This document shows positions 10,661-23,642 of a stretch of DNA of 64,000 nucleotides, piece by piece. Below the pieces are notes generated by a model. It made no database searches. It worked only from the letters and a program-made list of their open reading frames with translations, and was not told the origin of the DNA. The stretch is from Leishmania mexicana MHOM/GT/2001/U1103 (lineage: Eukaryota; Euglenozoa; Kinetoplastea; Trypanosomatida; Trypanosomatidae): positions 124,001-188,000 of the forward strand of contig NC_018335.1 in NCBI RefSeq assembly GCF_000234665.1, in the 5' to 3' direction. The translations under genes and the position numbers were made by a program. Every line of letters starts with the position of its first letter. Position 1 is the first letter of the stretch.

Positions 10661-12681
10661 GAGAGGCGAGGGCGGCTGCCTGAAGGAGGCAGCGAGTATT
10701 GATGGGAACGCCACAGTGAGAGCGAAGTGAGGCACGATAGGCGATGGTTGGAGGGCGAGAGAAAAAAGCGCCGCAAGGGAAGATAACGAGAATGTAGGGT
10801 GAGGCCGCAGCGAGGCGGCGTGCAGCTGCAGCTGCTGCTCTCTCCCGGTGGGTCTCCTCTTGTGCCGAGAAGAAAATGCAATGTTCACCACGTCAGAGCC
10901 AAAACGAGACGACGACGCACCGCTGTGGCTGAAGCGAGTGAGGGAAGGGGAAGAAGGCGGCGAGGGCACACTTTGGGGCGCACCACCACTTCAGTCGTGT
11001 TCCCGAACGCACAAAACGTTTCTCTGACGCTCGCCGGTGTGTGGCCGAGTGTTTGATAGACGGAAAGGGGTGCACTCGGGGAAAGGGGATATCGAAGTTG
11101 GAGCAGCAGCTGACGCAGTTTGTGACTGTGTGCGTCTCGGGGTGTCAGCGTGCTTTCGTTGTCGTTGCCTTCTTTGACCACAACCGCCGCCGCACCAGCA
11201 GCAGAGCGGTGCGAAGAAAGGAAAAGGACGAGATCAAAGGACGCGGGGATGGGCGAGAGGATGTAATAAATGGTCACATAGGCAATGCGCGCTGCGTGGC
11301 AGACAGGACGCTTCTCAGCAAGGATAGCAAGGGAGGATCAGGAGGCAGGCGGCGAGGGAAGGGGCGCGAAAACACTGCTCATTGAACATAAACTAGGCCA
11401 CACAAGGCGCGAGTTCATGAGCGGCATGCCTTTCTTTCTTGGTATAGTGGGCCCGCCCTCCATGTACATCACTGACGGTCTGTGAGCTGACCTCCTCCTC
11501 CGCAGATTTAGCACACACACACACATACATACGAAGAGAAGGCACAGTTGATGGGACGCAGGGGGAGGGGGAGGAGGCACATCATGCACACCATGTACCG
11601 CATAGTATGCGACTCTCCAGCAACCCTTCGATAATGTTTACATGGAGGGTGGCATTGCACAGACAGAAATATATACGAGAAAAAAGGGCGTCACAGCGGG
11701 GTGAGCGAGCACGTCTATTGAGGAGGTATAACAAGACAAAGACAAAGCGAGAGCGAGAGCGAGGGAGGATACAAGTTCGAGCCATATGCGAGCTACGTAG
11801 GAGAGAGGGAGAACAGCGACGAGAGACGGCCGCACACGGCCGCAAGCGGAGGTGTCCAGCAAAACGCGAGAGAAAAAAAAGCGCCTGTGTGCATGTGTTG
11901 GGGTGCGCATGCCTTCTTCTGCGCCTTCTACAAGTCAGGTAGCGGGGTGCTGCACCTCATCGGCAAGAGAGATAGAGAGCGGAGCCAAGGAAGTGAGCAA
12001 GCCTCACACATACAGAGCAAACGGAGAAAAGAAATATGCACGACTACTTAGCGCGCTGTGGAACTGTGCGGTCCCCGTATACACGCACGTGGGCTCGGAA
12101 ACAGGAGCGCAAGGCCATCCTCTCGTCTGAGGCGAGGAGCAGGAATACTGGCGAAAGAGGCCACACACCAAATGGCAACAGTACACCCCGCTGTTTCTCC
12201 CTCGCCCCACGGGATCCTCTATAGGTGTGGGTGGGCCTCCGTGGTAGCTCCCCCTCTCGCTTACTCTCCACATCACAACACGAAGAAACAGTACAGCTAC
12301 AGATAATACAAAGTGCATACGTGTGTCATCACGCACTTCGTGCGCCGCCGTAGGCGGGACACCTGATGATAGCGCGTTAACCGGAAAACAAACGTCCCCA
12401 TGCACGCGTGGGACTCTTACGCCGAGGGTTGGGTGCCAATGCCTTAGAGCGGTGGCGCCGCAGGAAGGCAGAGCTTTCACAATGTTCAACAAGGCATGCA
12501 GCAGAGCGAAGGCTGGGGAGGGGGGGGCTCGAGATGAGAACGGGAGTGCAACATGATAACAGAGAGTAGTAAAGTGTGTCTAACACACCCAAGCGAGCAA
12601 ACAAGACGCGGAAAAAGAGGCCATCGACCCGAGATGCAACCGATGGAGCGACGAGCCGTCGCAGAATGACGATCCAGCACA
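10661..12681. other. Intergenic region, 2 kb
   Basis: No ORF here has coding character; several are purine-run or CA-repeat translations. It should contain the 3' UTR of the Cys-rich gene ending at 12682 and the SEY1 5' flank. Confidence 0.55.
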
Positions 12682-14232
12682 CTACTCGGTGCAAGCATCG
12701 TTGCCAGTGGTCCGCCACTTGGGGGTCTTCTCTGGGAGAGGTGCACTAGGGCTTCGCGACGAGGTTGGGACTCGCTGAACCGCACCAGACGCCTCCCACT
12801 CGGCCATGTAACGAGCACGGCGGTCGCAGTATACGTCATCTGTGATGAACACTTTTCGGCCAAACCGAGGAGCGGTCAAAGGCACGGCAGTGGCGCTGTG
12901 GCTGCGGAATCGCGAGGACCCACCACACCCGCTCTCAGGACGGCCCTTCCCTGCACGGCATGCGGCACCACAATCGGCACCAGCGGCTGAGACACCACTG
13001 CTCGCCTGCGGTGGGTTAGTAGGGTCTCCTGCAGCAGCGTCACGCTCGAGGCACTTCAGCGACTTTTCCGGCTTAGCGTGACCGCACGCAGCGTCTCCCC
13101 CAGTCGTCGCAGAGGTCTGATGAGATGTTGGCTTGACATCATGTGATGGCATCGGCGCTTCGCACTCAGGTGGAGAAGGGGGGAGCCTCACATGATTACG
13201 TGGAGACAGAGAGAGGCGACGCCCGTGACAAGCCAAAGACGGACACCAGATCCATCCCCGGTGCCACTGCCCGTGCGCGGAGTGATTGTGACAGTCGGTG
13301 CAGCAGGTCACCAACGGCGTAGGCCCGTGGCTGCACACCCTCTCATGGTGCTGCCGTGGCGGTGATGATTGACAGTCGGGGTGCGTTGGTGGCGACGGCG
13401 GCGGATGCTTTTCTACCAGTGGCAAGGTCGCTGAGTACTCGATCTTCGGTTGCGTCGACGGTGGCACAGCATGGTCACTGTCCTTTCTGTGACTTGGTAG
13501 CGACGGCGGTTGCTCCTTGCGCTGCGGTGGCGGCGTGGAGAGGCGAGCGCCCGCGGCAGGGTCGGCACTACGTGCCCTCGGGAGGGAGCAGACACGAGGG
13601 CCGCAACTCCTCCGCCGACCCTCCCGCGCGTCGCTTAAGGCAGCCTCCATGCGCAGTGTCTCGCGCGCACGCTGCATCTTGACGATCTCGTTGTGTCGTG
13701 CGTCGAGCTCGGCCTGCAACATGCGGCGCCGCACCATGTATTCGTCATCCACCGCTCTTTGGTAGAAAGAGTTGCGCTGGCGGCGCAGCATCTCCGCCGT
13801 GTTAGACTGGTAGGAGTTGCGCCCACCCCCATGGTGGCCGCGCGGCCCAAAAGCATGGGTTAGGGCGGACTTCCACCGTCGATCGGCGACGCGAGCCTCT
13901 TCGCAGCGCTGCTGAAGGGCGAGAAGGTCTGCCTCTTGCAGCTCCGCTTGCTCAGGAATGCACACCGGACAACGCCGAAACGAGTGCGGGCCGATGTGAA
14001 CAGCGGCATCTATGTGACTAGCCCGACCACCGTGGGGGGTGCCACCGTGCCGCGCGCCTTGGCTGCTGCTCTGTCCAGGAGAGGGCTGGAACGGAGCCGT
14101 TGGATCGCTACCGTGGCAATGGGTGCAGGTACATCGCTCCTCGCAGCAGCACGGTGGTCTGCTCGGTTGTGGCACGGGTCGCCTCCGGTGAGAGGCGCGG
14201 CAGTGACACGCGCACGACTCCGCCGACGGCAT
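12682..14232 (-). CDS. Cys-rich N-terminus, kinetoplastid-specific protein (paralogue family, divergent member 3)
   Basis: The product is 516 residues and is rich in Cys, His, Pro and Ser. The N-terminus has CACHC at 7-11 and a second cluster, CCCEERCTCTHC, at about 28-39. A charged helix follows (YMVRRRMLQAELDARHNEI, then RARETLRMEAALSDAREG), resembling the helix of the proteins at 3493-4896 and 5997-7097. Later, HGQWHRGWIWCPSLACHGRR resembles the AHPxGxGxVWxP segment of those two. The C-terminus (KVFITDDVYCDRRARYMAEW) is well ordered but has no match I know. The frame is open further upstream to 14739, but the Cys-first architecture of the paralogues supports the ATG at 14232. Paralogy with the other two is probable but weaker than between those two. 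Function is unknown. Confidence 0.75.
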   Translation of the reverse strand: MPSAESCACHCRASHRRRPVPQPSRPPCCCEERCTCTHCHGSDPTAPFQPSPGQSSSQGARHGGTPHGGRASHIDAAVHIGPHSFRRCPVCIPEQAELQEADLLALQQRCEEARVADRRWKSALTHAFGPRGHHGGGRNSYQSNTAEMLRRQRNSFYQRAVDDEYMVRRRMLQAELDARHNEIVKMQRARETLRMEAALSDAREGRRRSCGPRVCSLPRARSADPAAGARLSTPPPQRKEQPPSLPSHRKDSDHAVPPSTQPKIEYSATLPLVEKHPPPSPPTHPDCQSSPPRQHHERVCSHGPTPLVTCCTDCHNHSAHGQWHRGWIWCPSLACHGRRLSLSPRNHVRLPPSPPECEAPMPSHDVKPTSHQTSATTGGDAACGHAKPEKSLKCLERDAAAGDPTNPPQASSGVSAAGADCGAACRAGKGRPESGCGGSSRFRSHSATAVPLTAPRFGRKVFITDDVYCDRRARYMAEWEASGAVQRVPTSSRSPSAPLPEKTPKWRTTGNDACTE

Positions 14233-15470
14233 CTCGAAACGAAGGGAAGCGGAGCGATGCTGAGTGATGTCTATGGTTTGTGTCTTCTGCCGACAAAGGT
14301 GCCGCGAATTGAGTCTGGGTTGTGTGCGTGGGGAGAGCCAAGAAAAGCGCGGAACGACGACGTACCTTCGACGAGCGAGAGCGCACAACAATACGGCAGG
14401 GGATGGTGTCGCCAGCGGAACATCCATTGCACGAACACCGATAGGTGCAAGAGAGCAGCAGAAGGTGAAAGCGCAAGACCATGTCCACCAGGAAGGAAAA
14501 CAGGAAGAAAACAGCAAAGAAGCGTGAGCGTCCACAAGACGCAGGAGACGGTGTGCCCTCCACCTGAGCACCGGGCGCTGTCGCCTTCGATCCCTCTCAA
14601 GCGTGTCACCAGACCCGCGGGAAAAGGGAAGGAGGGAAGCCGCCGCTACTTCAGCGTGTGCCGACGCGTTCACTTTGCGCGCGTATGTCCGAGATGTAGC
14701 GAATACACCTAAATACACGCAGCCCCGCCTATCGCGCATACCGTCGCGTGGAAGATGCCAGCAGCGAAGGGCGATCCGTCATTCTTGCACACAGACGCTC
14801 GAGCGGGCGAGAAGTTGGCAATCTTCGACAGCACTCGGGGTGCGGGGCTTGCGCAACGCTGCTGTGCGGCCGCTGGTGCGGTCGCTCCTGTTCTTTCAGA
14901 AGGCCGAGACTCCCTGGAGACGAAAACACAAATAGGCTGAAGATACGCACACACACATACACGCACAGCGACAGAGAGAGACACACACGGAGGTACACGC
15001 GGAGACTCATGTAGACATCAAGGCAAAGAAAAGGAGCCGAGGCAGAGAAGCGCGCGCGCACGCGAAAGCCGAATCTGTGGCCCACTTGTGCACGTGTATC
15101 GTCACACGCAGGGAGCGGGGGCAGCGGGGTGGCTGGAAAACGGCAGTGTGTCCACACACAATAGAAAGGCGAGCGAAACCCTACCTCTCTCTTGCCTTCA
15201 AAAACCACTGTCTAACCGAGGAAGAATGAGGTCGGAAGAAGGAAGGCGCTGGGACGTGAGCGGCAAAGCTCGCCGCCGCCCCCATCTACTGCACTCTATC
15301 GCAACGTGGAGGGTGAGCGAGGCAACGAGCTCATCGGGCGTATGCACGTTTCGCCTTTGTGAAAGTGTGGTATCTCTCCGATCTGCTTTTGGGCGCTGTA
15401 TCCGTGCAGCTCCGCCGACATCGTCGGCGTCGTCGGCCCGACACGGCCGCTCCCACGTGGCTGCCCCCGC
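14233..15470. other. Intergenic region between RPN8 and a Cys-rich gene
   Basis: About 1.2 kb. The frame of the downstream gene stays open through 14233-14739, so a longer protein is not excluded. The remainder is CA-rich and purine-rich, with no gene seen. Confidence 0.5.
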
Positions 15471-16550
15471 CTATGCCTGGTTGTTGTCTTTTTCCTTGGC
15501 TGCCTCCTCGATCTTCATCTTTTCGTTCTCCAACCGTGTCTCGGCAGCGCGGGCGCGACGATCTTTGATCTCCTGCAGCTCTCGCGCTAGCTTGCGGCGG
15601 TTCATTATGACGCCGTGCAGCGCACCGATGCAGCGCGCGATGGCCGCTAAGAAGGTCGCAATCGCCTCGTCGTTGGTGTGCCGAATCATTTCGATCGACG
15701 AGCGGCGGGCGTAGATCTCAGGCTGCAGGCTAATCAGCTCCTGCAGTACCTCCAGTACATCCTCGGAGATCGGCATGACGGCGTTTCCGACATCCTTGAG
15801 GTATTCCTCTATCTGCTGAAGCACCTTGCACAGATGAATCAGGGACAGCTCCCGCTCCTGCACCTGCGTGGAGAGCGTGGTGATGGTGGAGTCGGTCAGA
15901 TCGCGCAGGAGATGCTCAATGCCGATCTCCTCGGCTTCCTCCGCACCAAGGTGGGTCGGGATGTTGCGGAACTCGAGTGAGCGCGTGCCCTCACGCCCCT
16001 GCACCGTCGTGTAGGCCCGCACCGGCACGCCCTTGTTGTTTGGGTCGGTGTTCACTACACAGTAGACAGGATTGAGACAAAATCGATCCGCGACCAGAAG
16101 ATGCAGCAGCATGTCGTTGGGCTGGATGGTGGGGCCGGAGGAGTACCACCCCACCACTTTCACCTTCGGTAACACGCGTTTGTGCATCGCAAACATCTCC
16201 TGAGCGTAGTTGGTGTCAAAGAACCACACGTCAGCGTCCTGCGGGTCCTCGTCAAAGGGAACGGCGAAGCTGTTGTTGATGTCGAGTGTCTGCATCCCTG
16301 TGGAGTCGCGCACGTAGCGCCCGAGCAGCAGCCCCGCCACGCGCTTTTTCTGCACGGCAGAGGTGTTCATGCGAGCGTAGTGGTCCACCAGGGACAGCAG
16401 CACCAGCGGGTGCACTTCCACGCGGCCCGCGGTGGGAAGGAACGCCGGGGGCGCAGCTACATCCCCCTTCCCATCGCTGCCGTCGTCAGACGCGACGTCG
16501 TTGTTGGCCCCAAGTGGGTCGGGCTTCGTCGGCTTCGAATCGTCGCTCAT
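15471..16550 (-). CDS. RPN8: 26S proteasome regulatory non-ATPase subunit 8 (RPN8/PSMD7), MPN domain
   Basis: The product is 359 residues. An acidic N-terminal leader (1-40) precedes the MPN domain, which begins at VEVHPLVLLSLVDHYAR (about 44-60) and includes KKRVAGLLLGRYV and the characteristic GWYSSGP at about 134-140. In deubiquitinating MPN+ proteins such as RPN11, the metal-binding H-x-H-P lies at this position. Here it is absent, as in all RPN8 proteins, so this is the structural MPN partner that pairs with RPN11 in the proteasome lid. The C-terminal half is helical (LSLIHLCKVLQQIEEYLKDV and the following blocks) and ends in a charged coiled coil, as expected for lid assembly. The ATG at 16550 gives the family length; the upstream extension to 16682 lacks family similarity. 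Confidence 0.95.
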   Translation of the reverse strand: MSDDSKPTKPDPLGANNDVASDDGSDGKGDVAAPPAFLPTAGRVEVHPLVLLSLVDHYARMNTSAVQKKRVAGLLLGRYVRDSTGMQTLDINNSFAVPFDEDPQDADVWFFDTNYAQEMFAMHKRVLPKVKVVGWYSSGPTIQPNDMLLHLLVADRFCLNPVYCVVNTDPNNKGVPVRAYTTVQGREGTRSLEFRNIPTHLGAEEAEEIGIEHLLRDLTDSTITTLSTQVQERELSLIHLCKVLQQIEEYLKDVGNAVMPISEDVLEVLQELISLQPEIYARRSSIEMIRHTNDEAIATFLAAIARCIGALHGVIMNRRKLARELQEIKDRRARAAETRLENEKMKIEEAAKEKDNNQA

Positions 16551-17449
16551 GGTGCCTTTGGATTGGCTTAGGTGCCAGCGTATGCACGTGGACGTGTGAA
16601 ACCCGATACGAGCTTGCGTCTCGTTCCGCGGCACTTCGCCTAAATCGTAGAATAAACGGCACACAGCGACTGCGCCTGCCAAGACTATCCTCCTCTGCTC
16701 ACTGTCGCGCTGATCCGTCTGTTTTGGTGTTTATCGTTTCCTTTGTGCAGTGCGTTCCTATGTTGGTGTGCGCACTCGCAGCAGCTGCAGCAGCGCCTCG
16801 TACTCCTGTTTCCGTATGCGCGTGCGTGTGCGTGTTTGTGTGCGTCGAAACCAAACAATGCCACGGGCAGGATGGATCGCAGCGAAGGAGGCCGAGAGTG
16901 TGGGAAGGACACGTCACGCAGTAAAAGAACTGAAAACTGTCGAGTAGTTTTATGTCGGGGTGTACGTATCGATGTGATCCTCGTGGCGAGGGTGAGGGTG
17001 ACACGCACACGCGCGTACGTTACCCCGACACAAAAGCGGAGGGAGACGACACGGTAAACGACCAGAATAGGAGGGAGAGAAGGGAAGAGGCAGCGCAGAA
17101 AAAGATGGCACAAACTGCGGCACTGAACACATGTTGCATAGGGAGAGAGACGCACGTAAGCTAGCGCCTACGAAGTAGATGCACACACGATCTGTTTCTT
17201 GGGTTGCGGCGGAGGGCACAGTCCCGCGGCACAAATGCGCTTCACATCAGCCGAGTTTGCTCCTCAACCAGTGAGGCAGAAGATAAACATGGAGGATAGC
17301 AGCACACGCACACGCAGATGATCGGCACGCGTGCACACAGAGGGCAACCCCGAAGGGCACGCGTAGAGCGACACGTAAACCTTCCAAAGACACCGCAACA
17401 GGGCGGAAGCCCATGAAAGCAGAGAGAGCAGAAGAAGTCACGCAGAGCG

Positions 17450-17481
17450 CCCCCCCCCCTCCGGGAGGGGAAGGGGGAGGG
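17450..17481. repeat. C-run followed by G-rich complementary block (hairpin-prone)
   Basis: Ten cytosines (17450-17459) are followed by TCCGGGAGGGGAAGGGGGAGGG. The C-run can pair with the G blocks, and the G blocks could alternatively form a quadruplex. Confidence 0.55.
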
Positions 17482-18433
17482 AAAGTGACATGGCAGAGGT
17501 TGCACCTGCGCCGCTTATCTTCTTTCGCCACAGCTCTCCCTTCTGCGCTGCTCCTCCGGTCGAAAGTCAAAGCAAGCAGCTGCCACCGCTAGCTGCAGTG
17601 GCAGTGTCCCGTACACCAACCGACGAGCTGGCGTATGCATACACGATACACGAAGGAAGCACGCGACGAGTGCGAATGAGGTTCGGAAAATGGTCGCGAA
17701 GATGAGGAAAACGCTGCAACGGAAGAAAACGTCTTTCTTCATCGCCGTCTCTCTCACCGCCTCGCCGCATGTACACCTCATCGCACAGGACGCCTTTTTC
17801 TTTTCTTCGCCTTGCTTCGGCTACTTGGATGGGAACCATGCGCACATGATGACGATGGAGAGGCACAAACACACATCCATGATGAAAAGGCGCTGCCGAA
17901 GATCACGCTGCAGTCGAAGTCGACCGGCACATCATAAGCGAGACGCGACCTGGTCACGTACATGAGCAGCGTGACAAGGTATACATCACCCATGGAGAAT
18001 GCCGCGAGGAACAACCTCCAGCAGCCGTGTGGCGTTCGTGAGGTCAATGGCCCCGCGAATCGCCATGACACAACGACACGGTCAGCCGAAAATCATGTAC
18101 AGCGCGCGTGCATAATGCAATGTGTCGCAGTACTCAGAACACGAGACGGGCGTTGCCGCTGAAAGCGTTCCCGACTACAATGAGCTCACACACAGAGTCC
18201 CGCGCGCCCGCATTAGGCACGACCACCGACGAAAAATATACGTGCGCCAAGAAAAAAAATGTTTACAGCGTCTGCCGTGGCGCAGTCACGGAGGCGATGA
18301 GATGAGAGAGGGGGAGGGAGATGTGCGATGGACTGCAAGAGACCCCAAACGCATACAGGCAGAGAAGGGAGAAAGGAGAGGGGGAGAGCTTGGATGCTGA
18401 GGAAGACAACCCAAGAGGTCGGTCAGCGCGCTG

Positions 18434-18455
18434 GCAGCAGCAGCAGCAGCAGCAG
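18434..18455. repeat. (CAG)n microsatellite
   Basis: Uninterrupted GCA/CAG trinucleotide run in non-coding sequence. Confidence 0.85.
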
Positions 18456-21400
18456 TACGAGGATACAAGGGCACACGCACAGACGTGCGCGTATGTCAGC
18501 GCAGTCCATGCATAAGAAGAGGCATGTGAAGAACAAAAAAAAGGAAAAGCAGCGAAGAGACCGGAGGAGATGCGAGCGCGCGCAACGACGAGCTGGTGCG
18601 AAACAAAAAAAAGGGAAGTTCGAAAGTCGACGACATACGGAGCGTGCTTGTTTTGGATGTCAGACCAATCAGCCCCGCCGCCGAGGCTGTCGCGAGTGCA
18701 GTGCCCAACAAGTGGGCACAGCCTCAGCAACGTGGGCAACAACAGGTAGTGAGGATTGACAAAGGAAAAAGAAAACGGTGTGCGTGAGAGAAATAGAGCG
18801 CAAGAAAGGCAAGAGCGCCCCAGCAAAAGCTGAAAAGGCGATATGCACACACAAACAAAAAGCGGTCGCCGCCGCCCCAAAGAATGAGCGGCGGAAACCG
18901 GCGAAATAAAAAATCGCAAGGAAGTGGTGCGATGGAGAGTCAGCGCTGATGGAAACAACGCATGTGAGTGATGATGTGGTTGCTGATTTCATAGGCGTCT
19001 TTCCTTGCAGGAGCGGCGCCAGTGACACACACTGTGAGCTCGTCTGTCATCCAACTTGTTTCAGCGGGGTAAGGGGGAGCGTTGACTGGTGAAGAGGGAG
19101 TTGATGGCCTCGGTCGTGGCGGGGCACACATCCAGGTGAAGCCCCGCGTGGAGGCAAAGGCAGAAAAGGTTGAAAGAAGAGGGCAGCGTGGGCGGGAAAG
19201 TTGGAGACCGTAAACGATGGGATGTGCAGCTTCGAAAGGGACATGGACGAGTCCACCGCTGGTGCGCGACCGCAGGCGAAGGCGACCTTCGCTCCCATGC
19301 GGTGGAGGTCGACGCTTTTTTTTCCTCCCTTTCGCCTCAGCCCCACACCCCACCCCCTCGCACAGGAAGCGACAATGACACAAGGGCTGCTGCTGCGAGG
19401 CGGGGGGGGGAGGAGAGAGGGGAGCAAGAAGGGCAAGAAATGATGCACGGCGGTGAATAAGAGGGGCAGAGAGATGAGCGTTGGGACCCTCTGCACCGCA
19501 CCTACCCCACCCAGCCCCCTCTCACACGCACGGGCACACATGGACGCGCATGCCCCATGTAGGGGGAAGAAGGGGAGGCGGGGCTGTGCGGTGTGTGAGC
19601 GAGTGCATGCTTACGTGCATGTCGCAGAGTTGATCTTTTCTCGATTGGATTCGAAACAGTCTGTCAGCGCACTCACTGTTTATACGTGCGTGCAATGCTC
19701 TTTTTGTGTGTGTGTGTGTGTCTTTCCCTGCTTTCTTATATTAGTGGGGCCGTCTACTTACAAGATGGCCCCTGCCCCACCCTTCGCGTCTTCTTCGCTT
19801 GCACTCTTTCACTCGCTCTTCGTCGCATAGACCTCTCCGCTACACGCTTGTAGCTACCCTCCCCTCTCTCCTTCGGTGGTCGTCCGCACCACGTCAGCGA
19901 GGGCAGAGACGCATCGAAAAAAAAAGGAAAAAAAAAACACGAACAACAAGGATGTGTAAGGATCCTGGCACAATTTGCCTTCTTTTTCCTTTGCCGGTAT
20001 TACCTGTTGGCAAGTGCGGTGGAAAGACAGAGGAACAGAGAGAAAGGTGCGCAGAAACTCGCGTAGAATGGAAGACAGCGAGAGAGGCCAAAACAAACTA
20101 GGAAGCGAGAAAGCCGCAAAAAATACACTCAGAAAAGCGTCATCGGCATTCTCTTCTTGTAAGAAAAGTCGTGTCGGCGTCCATCTTGCAACCTGCATAT
20201 CACCTCCCCTTCCCCTCCCGCGAACACGCACGCAAGGACCCCGAGAGCCGACATTGCGCGCGTATGCACACAGACACACAGATATGTACACCAGCAACAC
20301 AAAAGGAAGATCAAAGGAAGCATGCGCACAAAAATGCACACCTCAGCTGTGCTCGTAAGAGCGATCAACGTTAGGGTACAAACAAATGGCCCATGAAAGA
20401 GAGGAAGGAGATTCTATGAGGGCCTGTGTCAGTGTATGCAGGGGTTTATGTGTTTAGGTGTCTGTGCGTGGGTTTGTGAGGAAATCGCCGTTGTCCTTCA
20501 CATGCGTCACCTCGCGAGACGCAGAAAGCCCCTCGCCTTGCCATCGTTGCTTTTCCTTGTATTTTCCCAGCTCCCAGCTTGCGATCGCGAGAAGCTGAAA
20601 CACCTCCCTTTCGCCCGTCGCTTTTTCGTTATCCATATGCCCCAGTGGCACCTTTTTTTTGCCGTCGAGTTGTCCCTGCCTTGGTACATCCCTCGAACTC
20701 CGGTACACTCCAGCTCGCTCTATCTCTTATCCTGTTCTTGGTGCCCTTCGTTGGCTGTCGCAGCGGGTGCGAGAAGCTTTACGAATTACCCCACGCTTCC
20801 CCGTCTCTTGCGCAGGTTGAGCAGACCTCTGCTTGGCTCACTTGATTTGTTTCTTACGCTCTCTCCGCCGTGCTTTCTTCGACTGACAGCGTAGAAATTG
20901 ACGGACAGCAGAGTAGCGAGCGAAGTAGGGGGAAGAGATAGAGACCAGAGGCGGGGAAGAGAGAATTCTCGGTGGTCTCGGTGCGTGCATATGTCTATGT
21001 TTATAAAGGCGTGTTCGTCTCTGCTTCAGTTGTGATGTAAAGTGAGGAAAAAAAGAAAACTGAAAGTGTTCGTGTGCGTGTGCGTGTGTGTGTGCTTGAC
21101 AGATGCGCTCAGCAGACCAACCAGGAAGGTGACAGTGCTGGAAAGCAGAGACATGAAGGAGTCGAATCACGTTAAAAAAGGACGGAAAGACACACACGCA
21201 CACAAAACAACACACCACACCACACCACAGAGCGAGAGGACGAAGAGGGGCGGGGGCAACTCAAATCCGGAGCACGCCAACAACAATAGCAAACCGCGAA
21301 GAGAAAGGGGGGCGGCGGAAGTGGGAAAAAAAAACAAAGGAAAAGAAAAAAAGACCAGACACGAGATAAAAAAAATTCTGAACCTACAGAAAGTTACGAC

Positions 21401-23609
21401 AAGTGAAGAGATGATGAACAAAAGGAAGAACGTAGATGTGCGCTCGTGGAGGACGCGGAGAGGCAGGGGGAGAGAGAGACACAGGGAGGGAAGGGTGTGG
21501 AAGTCGAAGGGGTAAAGACGGGAGAGGGGCGCGACAAAGCCGGATTGCAGAGGAAGAGGATATCGACGAGGGGTGCCGGAATCACAAAATAGAAATCAAA
21601 AACAACGCCAAACCAGAGAAGACACAACTTGAAAAGAGAACAAGTCAGAGGAGAGGAGGGGAGGAGGAGGGAGAAGAGGAGGGGCAAGAAAACAAAGATC
21701 ATTTTAGAAAAAAAAAAGAAAAGAGCAAGACAGAAGAACACCTGAAAAAAAAAGACAGACGGACGGACGGACAGGCAGGGAGGCACGAGAGAGAGGAAGC
21801 AGATAAGTCAAGCTACAGCAACAACCTTTTGTTTCTACTATCCGTCCACGTGTTTATTTTGTGGTTTCTTTTCTTTTTTTTTGCCCACTGCTCTACAAAG
21901 AGCGGCAGAGATGCCCGCGAGGCACCGCACGCACGCGCCCGCGCCGCACAAGGTACCAAAAACGTGTAAAAGAGAGAAAGGGGAATCAAATGTCAAACAC
22001 GCGCGCACACGCACACACACACACACGAGAACCGCGAAAGAAAAAAAAACGAAATCCATACAAACCACAAATGTGAGGCAAAAGAAAAGAAAAAACCGAA
22101 CAGAAAAAGATGCACAAACAACGTAAAAATAAAAAATAAAAGTAGAAGACATATCACATCAACCGGAACAGAAATGAAAAAAAAGTAGAGGAACCGAAAG
22201 AAAGATATCGAGAGAGAGAGAGCGGGGGACATGTCTGAAGGTAAGCCCGAGCGACACACAAGAAAGGGTTTTAAAAAAAGAACGGGACAGCGTCCGGCGT
22301 CCTTGTGTGTCTGTGCGTGTGTGTGTGTTTTGTTGTGTGGGCGGCTTACTTTTTTGTGTTTGTGTTCGTTTGGTTGGCTGGTTGTTTACTCTATTCTGTG
22401 CGTGAGCGGTAAATCGAGTCGCGGATTTTTTTCTTCTTGTTCAATAATTTCTCTGTTTTTTCTTCTTTTTGTTGTAGCTCTTGACTGTCCGTCTGTACCG
22501 GGGACGGCGATCGAATTTGGGTTTTCTCTCCTCCCCTGCCAGCGGTGTCGTTCTCAAACCTTCAGCTGCGTGCACTTAAAGGGGGATGGAGAGACACACG
22601 CACACACACAGACGCTGGTACGCCGAGACGTACTCGCACATGAGCACTCAAGCATGCAAACCTTGAGACAGGAGAGAGCACACAGGCACGCTTCTTTTTT
22701 TTCCTTGTCGGTCTTCTCTTCCCCCTCCTCTGCATGGCGGACAGAGCACAAGCGTGCAACACAAGAGAGAAACTAAGAGACGATATAAGATGGATGGAAG
22801 ATGGGCGTGAGTTCGGATAACTCAGGCCTCTCCCTCCACCACGCCCTCCTTTTTCTCGCCTGTGCCTGAGCGTGGGCAACGCTTTGATCGTTGCCAGGAA
22901 ATTGCGTGCATATGTGCGCATTATCTTCGTTGCCTTCTTGTTTTTTGTTTGTGTATGTGTGTCCCTACGTGTGTCTTCACTACCCAAAACGTTGAGAACG
23001 CATAGCGAAGGCTCAGCGGTAGCACAGCATGTGCGAAGAGCATGAGAGTCGGTTTGTATATTATTCCTTGTTCCCACTCTTCATGTGGCTCACAGAATCA
23101 TCTACACGCTACTCCTCTTCCTTGCCATCCATCGTCGGAAAACAAAAGAAAAAAACGAAGCGACAACGTGCGAGCGCCGACGAGAAGGTAGAGTAGGCAG
23201 AACAACGGAATGAGCACCAAGAAGAAAATGGTTGACACGACGGTGCCAAGCATGCACGAGCTCACACACAGACCCAAACGCGCAGCAAAAAGGCATAGAC
23301 AAACATATGCAAGCAAGAGAATGTAAAAAAAAAGCGTGAGGCGAGGAAGATGAACCGAAGGCACCCGCACGCACGCACGCACACACACACACACACAACG
23401 TGAGATGAAAATGGTCTTTTTTTTGAGGGAACACACAAAAAAAACTAAAGTCCTTGTTGCCGTTAGAGTCCGGATCGTCTGTTTGTGCATTCTGTGTTAG
23501 AGAGACAAAAATGAGGAGAGGCACGGGTAGGAAGCAGGGAAGGTGGGAGGAGGCGGAACAGCACGCCTGCAAGCATAGCCACACAAAGAAAATGACAGAG
23601 AGAGAGACA

Positions 23610-23611
<2 letters not shown>

Positions 23612-23641
<30 letters not shown>
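23612..23641. repeat. (CA)n microsatellite
   Basis: About 15 uninterrupted CA units. Confidence 0.95.

Positions 23642-23642
<1 letters not shown>

Noticed and set aside
18263..18958. 231-codon minus-strand ORF in the 14-kb gap
   Set aside because: Translation consists of pyrimidine-run products (Phe/Ser/Leu/Cys) and a poly-Cys from the CAG repeat; no ordered domain.
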